This document shows, one piece after another, positions 1-7,360 of a stretch of DNA of 11,398 bases. The stretch's first letter is position 1. Each line of letters opens with the position of its first letter. The DNA lies in the NCBI GenBank assembly GCA_945485605.1, contig CALYSG010000052.1, positions 1-11,398 of the forward strand, written 5' to 3'. The stretch is from an uncultured Clostridia bacterium (GTDB lineage: Bacteria > Bacillota > Clostridia > Oscillospirales > CAG-272). A model generated the notes under the pieces. It saw only the letters and a program-made list of their open reading frames with translations. It did not search any database and was not told the origin of the DNA. The position numbers and the translations under genes were made by a program.

Positions 1-1472
1 GTATCATTCAGGTGGAGGTGCGTAAATACCTGTCTTATGTCTCGATTTTAATGATCTTATGGCTACTGTTCAGAACTCTGAAATATCATATTGAGACTAA
101 TCTGAATATTGTACGCTATATGTGGTACTTGTACTATCTGCCGCTATTGTTCATACCGGTTCTTGCGGTTTTTGTGGCGCTTTCACTCGGAAAGCCGGAA
201 GCCTATCAGATCCCGAAGCGCACACTGTTGTTACTCATTCCCGCTGTTTTGCTGTTCGCTATGGTAATGACAAACGATCTGCATATGCAGGTTTTTGAAT
301 TTCCGGATAGCTCGGCAGTATGGACAGACCATGAATATAACTATGGCTTCGGTTATTATATCGTTTTTGCATACATAGTCCTGAACACACTTGCGGCGTT
401 TGTCATTATGCTTATAAAATGCAGGATCCCGCAGAGCAAACGGTATTTGTGGTTGCCGGTCATTCCGATGGCGACAGCACTGGTGTATTCGGCATTATAT
501 GCGATGCGGATACCGTTCGTACTGTATTATGCCGGTGACATTACCATAACGTATTGTGTGCTGTTCATAATAATTTTTGAGAGCTTCATAGCCTGCGGAC
601 TGATACAATCAAACACAAATTACACAGAGCTTCTGAACTCCTGCGCGATCGGTGTATGGATAACCGATAAAGATTACAATACCCGTCTGTCATCTGCCGT
701 AGCCGGGGATGTTACACCGGACACGATGCGTCGGACGGAAAACGGCAGTGTTATGCTTGACGGCGGACTTCGGCTCTCCGAAAAAGAAATTGTCGGAGGT
801 CACGTACTCTGGTCAGACAATGTTTCCGAATTGCTGTCTGTCCTTGACGAGCTTAACGATACAAACGACTATCTCGCCGACGAAAATAATCTGATCCTTG
901 AGGAATATGCTCTGAAGGTTAAAGAAGCGCATATCGCCGAACAGGACAGGCTCTACGATCTGATTCAAAAACAGACAGAGGGACAGATCAGACTGTTAAC
1001 CGAGTTGACTGACCGTTTTGACGCTTCCGTAAGTGAGGATGAAAAGCGCAGACTTCTCGGCAAAATGGTCGTGATCGGTGCGTATCTGAAGCGAAAAAGC
1101 AACCTGATCCTTCTTGCCGATAAAGAGCCGGAGCTTGATGCCGGAGAAATTGCCCTGACATTCAGGGAATCGCTCGATAACATGGAGTTGTACGGGATCG
1201 TCTGCGGCTTTCGCTCGGATCTAAGCGGACATATTCCGGCTGAATACGTGATGACAATGTATGACCTGTTTGAAAGGACAGTCGAGCAGGCACTTGACAA
1301 AATGAATTCCATTACCGTTTTGATAACGAGATCGAGCGCGGGATGTAAAATGACTGTGAACACTGATGCCGATATTGATCTTTATAGGCTGTCATCCGAC
1401 TTTACGGAGGTTTCACGGGATGAAGACGGCGAATGGCAGATCACAGCGTTTGTCGGAGGTGAACCGAAATGA
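1..1472 (+). CDS. Membrane sensor protein, 7TM histidine-kinase-type N-terminus with degenerate kinase core (5' partial)
   Basis: The reading frame is open to the left edge of the window. A GTG at 12 is the first possible start seen, but it has no ribosome binding site, so the true start is probably upstream. From that GTG the protein has 486 residues. Six hydrophobic segments lie near residues 6-23, 38-60, 70-87, 115-135, 146-165 and 177-198, which fits the 7TM N-terminal region of clostridial histidine kinases with one helix missing. A short PAS-like stretch (about 208-270, GVWITDKDYNTR) and a coiled coil (about 271-335) follow. The last 150 residues have the outline of a DHp plus ATPase domain, but I see no H-box histidine, N box or G boxes. 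I infer a sensor without kinase activity that passes its signal to the kinase encoded next, whose ATG overlaps this stop by 4 bp. It could instead be a highly diverged kinase. Confidence 0.8.
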   Translation, partial: IIQVEVRKYLSYVSILMILWLLFRTLKYHIETNLNIVRYMWYLYYLPLLFIPVLAVFVALSLGKPEAYQIPKRTLLLLIPAVLLFAMVMTNDLHMQVFEFPDSSAVWTDHEYNYGFGYYIVFAYIVLNTLAAFVIMLIKCRIPQSKRYLWLPVIPMATALVYSALYAMRIPFVLYYAGDITITYCVLFIIIFESFIACGLIQSNTNYTELLNSCAIGVWITDKDYNTRLSSAVAGDVTPDTMRRTENGSVMLDGGLRLSEKEIVGGHVLWSDNVSELLSVLDELNDTNDYLADENNLILEEYALKVKEAHIAEQDRLYDLIQKQTEGQIRLLTELTDRFDASVSEDEKRRLLGKMVVIGAYLKRKSNLILLADKEPELDAGEIALTFRESLDNMELYGIVCGFRSDLSGHIPAEYVMTMYDLFERTVEQALDKMNSITVLITRSSAGCKMTVNTDADIDLYRLSSDFTEVSRDEDGEWQITAFVGGEPK

Positions 1473-2440
1473 GATTATTAGATCGATGCAGACCTTCACT
1501 TAAACGCATGACAAAGGAAGCTTTCGATAATCTTCCGAGCGGGATCTGCTTTTTCAATCATAACGGCGCCGTAACGCTTTGCAACCGTCAGATGTACCGA
1601 CTTGTTTTTGAGTTAACAGGCAAAGATCTGCAATCGGTTTATGAATTGCGCGAGGTAATGAAAGATACCCCGAGTCATGCCGTTCGCGACGGAACACTGT
1701 TTATACTGGAGAGCGGCGACATCTGGCAATTCAACGAAAGAACCATTACGGATAAGTACGGAAACAGCTATACCGAGGTCACAGCATCCGACGTTACCGA
1801 ATTATATCTTCGCAAAAAGGAATTGGAGCAGAAGAACCGCCAGCTGGAAGAAGCAGGAGAACGCTTGCGTCGGCTTTCCGCAAATGCAACTGCGCTTACC
1901 CGCGAAGAAGAGATCCTGAATATGAAAATGCGGATTCACGACGATATCGGCAGAAGTGTAATTTCGGCGAGAAGATTACTGACCGAATGTCATCCGACCG
2001 ATGAGTTTGACTTGACAGCGTGGAGGAATGCGGTCCATCTGCTTCGCCACGACAGTGAAAGCGACGATGACCGAGACGCGTTCACGCAGCTTAAGGACGC
2101 CGCAAATGAGATCGGGATAAAGATTGTTTCGGAAGGCAGCCTTCCGAAAAGTAAGGCCTCGGCATATCATCTGATAACCGCAATGCGTGAATGTGCGACA
2201 AATGCGGTTCGCCATGCGAAAGCTACGGAACTGTACGTGACGCTTGAGAAAAGCGGCAGTTTCTTTTCGGCTGTCATCAAAAATAACGGAAATGTACCTG
2301 AGTGTGAGGTATCCGAGGGCGGAGGACTTTCCACTCTGCGGGCACGTATCGAGAAAGCAGGCGGCATCATGACGATTAAGAGCTTCCCATGCTTTGAATT
2401 AACCGTAACGATACCCGAAATCACGGAGGAATTGCAATGA
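1469..2440 (+). CDS. Soluble sensor histidine kinase (PAS-like domain plus HATPase)
   Basis: This 323-aa cytoplasmic kinase probably autophosphorylates and passes the phosphate to the LuxR-type regulator downstream. Residues 15-112 form a PAS-like fold (NLPSGICFFNHNGAVTLCNR, then a TEVTASDVTEL end). A coiled coil spans about 110-148. The phosphoacceptor is probably His157 in MRIHDDIG. The ATPase domain shows an N box (RECATNAVRHAKA, 240-252), a KNNG motif at 271-274 where DNG is usual, and a glycine-rich GGGLSTLRARIEKAGG at 284-299 typical of kinases that pair with NarL/LuxR regulators. No membrane segment is present, so sensing is likely supplied by the upstream membrane protein. The start ATG overlaps the stop of the upstream gene (ATGA), and its own TGA overlaps the next ATG in the same way, indicating one translationally coupled operon. 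Confidence 0.88.
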   Translation: MRLLDRCRPSLKRMTKEAFDNLPSGICFFNHNGAVTLCNRQMYRLVFELTGKDLQSVYELREVMKDTPSHAVRDGTLFILESGDIWQFNERTITDKYGNSYTEVTASDVTELYLRKKELEQKNRQLEEAGERLRRLSANATALTREEEILNMKMRIHDDIGRSVISARRLLTECHPTDEFDLTAWRNAVHLLRHDSESDDDRDAFTQLKDAANEIGIKIVSEGSLPKSKASAYHLITAMRECATNAVRHAKATELYVTLEKSGSFFSAVIKNNGNVPECEVSEGGGLSTLRARIEKAGGIMTIKSFPCFELTVTIPEITEELQ

Positions 2441-3060
2441 TTAAAGTTATGATTGTCGAAGATCAGCGCTTGGCGCGGGAAAGTATGGAAAACTAGATAA
2501 CTCAAAGTGATAGGTATTCGCTTGCGTTATCCATCTCCAACGCAGGTCTTGCGGAAATGAGCTGCTCCGTTCATTCCGTTGATCTGATTCTGATGGATGT
2601 TTGCACGGAAAACGACGAGAGCGGTTTTGAAGCCACAAAAAGGATAAAGGCGCGCTATCCCGGTATCAAGGTAATTATTGTTACCTCGATGCTGGATTAC
2701 GGCTATATTGATCGTGCAAAGGACGTCGGAGCGGACAGCATCTGGTTCAAGGATGTGAGCCGTGAGGAGCTTATGACGGTTATCGACCGTACCATGGCGG
2801 GAGAATCGGTTTTCCCGGACAAAGCGCCCAATGTAAAGCTCGGAAATACGACCAGTTATGCCTTTTCCGAAGCCGAGATACGCGTGCTGCGGTTGCTTGT
2901 GGAGGGTATGACATATAAACAAATGGCAGAAAAGCTCAATATAACGACCGACGGTATAAAAGCACATATCAGCAGTATGCTGTCAAAGACGGGATTTACT
3001 TCAAAGACAAAGCTTGCGGCAGTTGTGATCAGCAAAAAACTGATCGTCAACGGTTTTTGA
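2437..3060 (+). pseudogene. LuxR/NarL-type response regulator interrupted by in-frame TAG at codon 20
   Basis: The reading frame starts at an ATGA overlap with the kinase, preceded by ACGGAGGAATTGCA. It encodes a normal receiver start (MIKVMIVEDQRLARESMEN, with acidic residues E8 and D9) and then reads TAG at 2494-2496. The same frame stays open after the stop to 3060. It contains the phosphoacceptor Asp54 (LILMD), the VTS switch region, a K in WFKD, and a LuxR-type helix-turn-helix over about residues 143-200 (FSEAEIRVLRLLVEGMTYKQ, then a recognition helix TDGIKAHISSML). Total length would be 207 residues, typical of NarL/FixJ regulators. The first ATG after the stop, at 2557, has no ribosome binding site and would give a protein lacking beta1, alpha1 and the acidic pocket. 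The simplest reading is a recent nonsense mutation of a Tyr codon (TAC/TAT). Amber readthrough or a sequencing error cannot be excluded. Confidence 0.82.
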
Positions 3061-3079
3061 TTGAGATACATATTCATGC

Positions 3080-3109
3080 GCGTCCGGACTGAGCTCCGGG
3101 CGCTTTTTT
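3080..3109 (+). terminator. Rho-independent terminator of the two-component operon
   Basis: A 9-bp stem (GCGTCCGGA with TCCGGGCGC, one G-T pair) with loop CTGAGC is followed directly by six T. It begins 20 bp after the regulator stop and separates the signalling operon from the secreted-protein operon. Confidence 0.9.
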
Positions 3110-3126
3110 ATAAAAAATTTTCGCAC

Positions 3127-3140
3127 TACCCATATGGGTA
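3127..3140. promoter_or_regulatory. Perfect 14-bp palindrome, candidate activator site
   Basis: TACCCATATGGGTA is its own reverse complement. Its centre (3133.5) lies about 42 bp upstream of the transcription start predicted from the TATAAT at 3164-3169, the usual place for an activator that overlaps the -35 region. NarL/LuxR dimers bind dyads of this size. I infer that the adjacent response regulator binds here. I saw no second copy in the window. Confidence 0.6.
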
Positions 3141-3169
3141 ATGTGTTTTGAGGTCAAATACGGTATAAT
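3141..3169 (+). promoter_or_regulatory. Promoter of the secreted-protein/peptide operon
   Basis: A consensus -10 (TATAAT, 3164-3169) has no good -35 at 16-18 bp spacing: the bases there read roughly TGTGTT. A good -10 with a poor -35 next to a palindrome suggests an activator-dependent promoter. The predicted start near 3176 leaves a leader of about 88 nt before the ATG at 3264. Confidence 0.6.
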
Positions 3170-3263
3170 ATTCTAAATATAATTGCGATTCTGCGTATAT
3201 CAATCGCTGATCTGCCATCGTCAACATACACTTTTTAAGGATCAAATATTTCGGAGGAAACAG

Positions 3264-6107
3264 ATGAAAAACAAGTTTTCAAGGCGCGTCTTCTCAATGC
3301 TGCTCGCAACCGTAATGTTGCTTCTATTATTACCGCTCGGCGCGGCGGCAACAGAACCCGAAACGGGAACCGAGACGGAAACCGTTTACAGGCGTTTTTC
3401 AAAAACGGCAATGGCATACTGGCCGGGTGAGAGAAACGAGCTTATAAGTGCGTCGTATACCGATTCGGAAGGAATCGAGCATATTTATGTAATGGGCAAA
3501 GAGTATAATAAGACTCTGTATGGCTTCTCGGCGGTTCCCGCGGAGAGACTGACCGGCGGCTCTGCCGAAGAGGGCAATCTTTATGATTATCTGCGTGTAC
3601 CGGCAGACAAGACAGCGACGGTCGTCCGCAGCCAGACATACAGTACGTATGATGTAAAACTGAAATTGACGGGGATCGATAATTCGGGTAAGGATGCCTA
3701 TATAGGTGAATCCGTCGTATATAACGAGGAAAAGAAACGTGGTGAGTCGCTCGGGCTGACGGTTACCGATGAAAGCGGCGCAAAGGAATGGGACTTCTAT
3801 ACGGACGAAAGCGGAAATCCATACATTTCCGGTTATTACGCAGACATCGCATTGTGTATTCCGAAAAACGGCGGTGATCCGTATTTTACAACCTTCCCTA
3901 TATACGAAGATTTCACTACGACCGACACATTCGTTACAGCGTATCGTATCTATACGTATGAATGTTGTGACCATGCGAATATGGAATACCATGCAGAGGT
4001 GTCGCCTTCCTGTAACAAAACCGGAACAAACGCCTACTACTTCTGCCCGGATTGCAATACCTATTATGGAGACAAACTCGGTTTAACTTACTCAGGCGCA
4101 GAAACACTGGCAAAGCTCGGATGCGACGACGCAGACGGCGACAAAAAATGCGACAGCTGCGGAAGAAATATATCCGTATATTCCCTTGTCACCTCGGAAG
4201 ATGAGATCGTCGCAGGCGGCGAATATATTCTTGTTTCCGGTAACTATGCAATGGCAGCCGGCAAGGATCAGTACGGTTGTGATCTGCCGGCTGTGCCGGT
4301 TACCGTGACTGACGGCAAGATCGAATTTCAAAGTGCCAAGAAATGCGCAAGCTTCGAGTTGAGATTTGCCGCCGGTTGCACCGAATGGGGAAACGGTATA
4401 AGATACGGGATAATATCGTCATTCAATAAGCGTCAGGCGGAGCTTGCTCCCGACTGGAAAGGCTCATTTTATTGGGATACATACAGCAGCGGCTCGGCTA
4501 AATACGGATATTATATAGGTCTTAACGAAGACGGAAGCGTGAAAATAAACTCCGCATATGATCCGGATTACTACTTCCGCACTTACAGTTATACCGATGA
4601 AAAACTCGGTACAACCAGAATATTTACCATGTGCGACTATTCATCCAATGAGTCATATAGCTTTGTGGGTAAAGTATATCTCTACCGTCTTGTTGACGTC
4701 GGTACGGTAAACGATGTCAGTTATCAGCTTGTCAACGGAAAATCAACGACCGATTATAAAGAATATGACGAAAACGGCGCAGAGGCAGAGGCGGGTACCA
4801 CGGTTACCGGCGTGACCTCTGCAATGAAGCAAAGCTCTATTGACAGTTATGTCAGCCGCATTACCGGATTAACCGATGTAAAACTGAATGTGAACGTTGC
4901 GGTCACTGTCAAGGGATATTCTCCCGACGAAAGTAAGAACGAAGGCGGAAATATGAGAATTTCGCTTTCTCCCACAATGAATGTTGTCGGAACCGATACA
5001 TCCTTCCCGCTTTCAGACAAAGATTTAGATGGCTCTCCCATGACGGTTACTCTTTTTGTCGGCAACTTGAACCCGGAGCGTATCATTCATGAAAAGCAGG
5101 ACGGAACACTTGAAATTTTCTATGCCGAATATTCCGAAGAAGCACAAAAAGGCGAAAAAACATTCTCAATGATATATGACGGAAGCGGAAATGCATATGT
5201 TGTATTTGAGATCACGGAGTTTTCGGATATCGTTATACTTGAAAGAGTTTCGGGAGCATTTTCCGATGTCAGCGTATCTCTCGGCACAGATATTACGGTA
5301 AATTACTTCGCAACACTTCCCGAAGGTTATACTGATGCGGAAATGCGCTTTACTATGAACGGCGTCAGCAAGACCGTGTCGGGAACGAAGGTCGAGGGTT
5401 CGACTTATAAATTCGTTTATACCGGTGTGGCACCGCAGTGTATCGGCGATACGATAACGGCTGAGATAATTAAAAACGGCACAGTATTGAAAACAAAAGC
5501 ATATACGGTAAAAACATATCTTGAAACCCTGAAAGGCATGACGGCGGAAGACCTCGGATATTCCGAGGAAAAATACACCGCTATGGTTAAACTGATCAAA
5601 GACCTGCTCGTTTACGGCGGCGCGGCACAGACCTACATTGGACATAACACGGGTGATCTTGTATCCGACGGCATCACCGGAAGCGATTTTACGGACCTGA
5701 TTTCAACAGCCAGAACAGCTGTAAATAATGACGGCGCGGTAAAATTCACCGGTATGAGCCTCTGGTTTGATAACGTAAACAAATTGATATTCAGATTCAC
5801 GGCCTCCGACACAACAAATATCAAGATTGGGATAAAAGCGGGCGACGGGGCTGAAGTATATTATACTTCGTTCACACCGGCAGGGGGAAGCCAATATACC
5901 GTAATGACCGACGGCATATACGCAACGGGATTTGACACAGTTTATACCGCAACGATTTATATAGATGACGTTGCAGGCGCCATTGTTACATATAGTGTTA
6001 ACTCTTACGTATATGCGATGCAAAACAGCGAAAAAGCCACTATGCAGGCACTTGCGAAAGCTACATATAATTACGGTGTGTCTGCCGTAAAATTCAAAAA
6101 CAAATAA
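3264..6107 (+). CDS. Large secreted protein with cysteine module and Ruminococcus-type C-terminal domain
   Basis: The start at 3264 is chosen because TCGGAGGAAACAG precedes it and it opens a clear signal peptide. An in-frame ATG at 3183 gives no signal-like N-terminus. The protein has 947 residues. Residues 1-29 are a signal peptide (KNKFSRR, a leucine-rich core, then GAAA before TEPETG), followed by a Thr/Glu-rich linker. Residues 234-299 form a cysteine module: CCDH at 234-237, CPDC at 261-264, and DADGDKKCDSCG ending near 300, the kind of possible zinc-binding repeat seen in many Ruminococcus secreted proteins. The middle shows no catalytic motif that I recognise. From about 664 to the end is a beta-rich region with a helical insert (SEEKYTAMVKLIKDLLVYGG), also typical of clostridial surface proteins. 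No LPXTG or dockerin repeat is visible. It is the first gene of the operon that encodes the peptide, lipoprotein and kinase. Function unknown; secretion is well supported. Confidence 0.85.
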   Translation: MKNKFSRRVFSMLLATVMLLLLLPLGAAATEPETGTETETVYRRFSKTAMAYWPGERNELISASYTDSEGIEHIYVMGKEYNKTLYGFSAVPAERLTGGSAEEGNLYDYLRVPADKTATVVRSQTYSTYDVKLKLTGIDNSGKDAYIGESVVYNEEKKRGESLGLTVTDESGAKEWDFYTDESGNPYISGYYADIALCIPKNGGDPYFTTFPIYEDFTTTDTFVTAYRIYTYECCDHANMEYHAEVSPSCNKTGTNAYYFCPDCNTYYGDKLGLTYSGAETLAKLGCDDADGDKKCDSCGRNISVYSLVTSEDEIVAGGEYILVSGNYAMAAGKDQYGCDLPAVPVTVTDGKIEFQSAKKCASFELRFAAGCTEWGNGIRYGIISSFNKRQAELAPDWKGSFYWDTYSSGSAKYGYYIGLNEDGSVKINSAYDPDYYFRTYSYTDEKLGTTRIFTMCDYSSNESYSFVGKVYLYRLVDVGTVNDVSYQLVNGKSTTDYKEYDENGAEAEAGTTVTGVTSAMKQSSIDSYVSRITGLTDVKLNVNVAVTVKGYSPDESKNEGGNMRISLSPTMNVVGTDTSFPLSDKDLDGSPMTVTLFVGNLNPERIIHEKQDGTLEIFYAEYSEEAQKGEKTFSMIYDGSGNAYVVFEITEFSDIVILERVSGAFSDVSVSLGTDITVNYFATLPEGYTDAEMRFTMNGVSKTVSGTKVEGSTYKFVYTGVAPQCIGDTITAEIIKNGTVLKTKAYTVKTYLETLKGMTAEDLGYSEEKYTAMVKLIKDLLVYGGAAQTYIGHNTGDLVSDGITGSDFTDLISTARTAVNNDGAVKFTGMSLWFDNVNKLIFRFTASDTTNIKIGIKAGDGAEVYYTSFTPAGGSQYTVMTDGIYATGFDTVYTATIYIDDVAGAIVTYSVNSYVYAMQNSEKATMQALAKATYNYGVSAVKFKNK

Positions 6108-6121
6108 GGACAGGGTATACT

Positions 6122-6262
6122 ATGGGAAACAATAACAATGAACAGAATAATGTCGTTCAGAAAGAACAATTTATACAACCCGAGATAGAAATTATCAATT
6201 TTGAGGTTGCTTCGGTCGATATTTTCACAAGCGGTTTCAGCGGAGATTTTGATGAATTCTGA
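6122..6262 (+). CDS. 46-aa small peptide, precursor-like
   Basis: ATG at 6122 lies 14 bp after the stop of the large secreted protein, with AAGGACAGGG upstream. The peptide begins with an Asn/Gln-rich stretch (MGNNNNEQNN), then has a hydrophobic/acidic middle (QPEIEIINFEVASVDIF) and a short Thr/Ser/Gly/Asp/Phe tail from T36 to F46 (TSGFSGDFDEF). This division resembles a leader followed by a small core. Similar short proteins ending in TSG plus acidic residues are common in Ruminococcus-like genomes, to my knowledge without an assigned function. There is no signal peptide or transmembrane segment. The stop overlaps the ATG of the lipoprotein gene by 1 bp (TGATG), and an HPr-kinase-like gene and a PqqD fragment lie downstream. 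I infer a substrate of the kinase, with T36, S37 and S40 as possible sites. Coding status is well supported by spacing and coupling; the role is a guess. Confidence 0.75.
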   Translation: MGNNNNEQNNVVQKEQFIQPEIEIINFEVASVDIFTSGFSGDFDEF

Positions 6263-6594
6263 TGAAAAATTTTCCATTAAAAGCAACCGCTTTTGCAATT
6301 GCAGTTGCTGCTTCAATGATTTTTCTGTCATCATGCGCTGATTCCCGTGATGACACATCCGGTGATTCGGAACGCGATCAGCAAAAAACATCTTATGTAT
6401 CCGAATCCGTCACGGATAACAGTGAAGTTGAATTGCCGAAAATTCCTTTTGATTCAACGTCAACGACCGAGGAAGCTTCTCGAAAGGAGTCCACAGCTCC
6501 GACGGACACAACAGCTGCGACGGAAGTAACCACAGCTCCGACCGAAAACGCGGCTGATGACGGCGAAGTGGATCTGCCGAAGATACCTTTCTGA
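6262..6594 (+). CDS. Small lipoprotein with two copies of an ELPKIPF-type motif
   Basis: This 110-aa protein has a lipoprotein signal peptide (MKNFPLKATAFAIAVAASMI, then FLSSC) with the lipobox cysteine at residue 25. The mature part is a Ser/Thr/Glu/Asp-rich, probably unfolded chain. It carries the motif SEVELPKIPF at 54-63 and GEVDLPKIPF at 101-110, the second forming the exact C-terminus. Such a tether with short repeated motifs could display a peptide or bind a partner on the cell surface. Translation is coupled to the small peptide gene (TGATG overlap; GGAG lies 14 bp upstream, a weak distance). A large hairpin begins at the stop codon. I do not recognise the family. Confidence 0.8.
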   Translation: MKNFPLKATAFAIAVAASMIFLSSCADSRDDTSGDSERDQQKTSYVSESVTDNSEVELPKIPFDSTSTTEEASRKESTAPTDTTAATEVTTAPTENAADDGEVDLPKIPF

Positions 6595-6628
6595 AACAGG
6601 GCGGGTTTTTCCCGCCCTGTTTCAGAAA
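6588..6628 (+). repeat. 18-bp perfect hairpin between lipoprotein and kinase genes
   Basis: TTTCTGAAACAGGGCGGG pairs perfectly with CCCGCCCTGTTTCAGAAA around a TTTTT loop. The left arm includes the lipoprotein stop codon, and the right arm ends 12 bp before the kinase ATG. No T run follows (AGAAGG), so it is not a standard terminator. It may stabilise the upstream mRNA, act as a processing site, or reduce kinase expression relative to the peptide and lipoprotein. Confidence 0.8.
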
Positions 6629-6640
6629 AGAAGGATTGAT

Positions 6641-7360
6641 ATGCAAAAATATATTACCGACTGTTGCTTTGCCGGACTGAAGGTGTCCGTGCATCATAAT
6701 TATGATAATCTGACGAAATTTCTGTCAGATTATCTGACAAGCTGCCCGACCGATATCGAAATTGATATCACTACCGATGATATAAATCACGAAAAAGAAA
6801 AATCAGACGGAATATATCCGGATTATTATCTCGAGTTTCTTGCGTTTTTGAGAAAATTTTGCTCGCGTGCCGCTGATTACGGTATTGTGCTGTTCCACTC
6901 AAGCGCCGTTGTCTGCGATGAAAAGGCATATCTGTTTACGGCACCGTCGGGGACAGGGAAAAGCACACATGCGGATTTATGGTGTAAGCTTCTCGGTGAA
7001 AAGGTCAAGATACTGAACGGAGATAAACCTTTTCTCAGATTCACGGAAGACATACCGTATGCATACGGCAGTCCTTTTGACGGGAAAGAACATCTGAGTT
7101 ATAACGGCAGGGCTGAGATCGCCGGGATCTGTTTTCTGTATCAAAGCCGTGATAACAATATCGAGAGGGTAAGCCCTTTAGAAGCCTTCAAATGGGTGTA
7201 TCCTCAGACATTAAAGCCGGAAGAAACCGCGCAATGTAAAAAAGCCGTGGAAACGATTATCAGATTGATAAATAAAGTGCCGTTATATTCACTCGGCTGC
7301 AATATATCAACAGAGGCGGCACGGCTATCCTATGAAACCATGACGGGAGCAAAAATATAA
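6641..7360 (+). CDS. HPr-kinase-like ATPase (HprK-related peptide/protein kinase)
   Basis: A 239-aa protein with the fold signature of HPr kinase/PEP carboxykinase-related kinases. FHSSAVV with His86 is followed by the P-loop APSGTGKST at 101-109 (Lys107), then LNGDKP at 125-130 in the position of the second metal/nucleotide motif, and GSPFDGKE, the short loop typical of this group. The start at 6641 has AAAGAAGGA 5 nt upstream; the frame is open farther left, but that would run through the hairpin. It differs from true HprK in lacking that enzyme's N-terminal domain and its characteristic C-terminal loop as far as I can see. Relatives lie in peptide-modification loci, including lasso clusters where the kinase phosphorylates the precursor. 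I infer that it acts on the 46-aa peptide or lipoprotein encoded upstream. Its stop overlaps the PqqD fragment, and classic ATGA coupling there has become ATAA. Confidence 0.85.
   Translation: MQKYITDCCFAGLKVSVHHNYDNLTKFLSDYLTSCPTDIEIDITTDDINHEKEKSDGIYPDYYLEFLAFLRKFCSRAADYGIVLFHSSAVVCDEKAYLFTAPSGTGKSTHADLWCKLLGEKVKILNGDKPFLRFTEDIPYAYGSPFDGKEHLSYNGRAEIAGICFLYQSRDNNIERVSPLEAFKWVYPQTLKPEETAQCKKAVETIIRLINKVPLYSLGCNISTEAARLSYETMTGAKI

Noticed and set aside
2557..3060. A separate short regulator starting at the ATG at 2557
   Set aside because: There is no ribosome binding site, and the product would lack the first strand, first helix and acidic residues of the receiver; the open frame upstream of the TAG clearly belongs to the same gene.
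6557..6640. Upstream extension of the kinase reading frame
   Set aside because: It would overlap the lipoprotein gene and run through the 18-bp hairpin; the ATG at 6641 has a good ribosome binding site and fits the family N-terminus.
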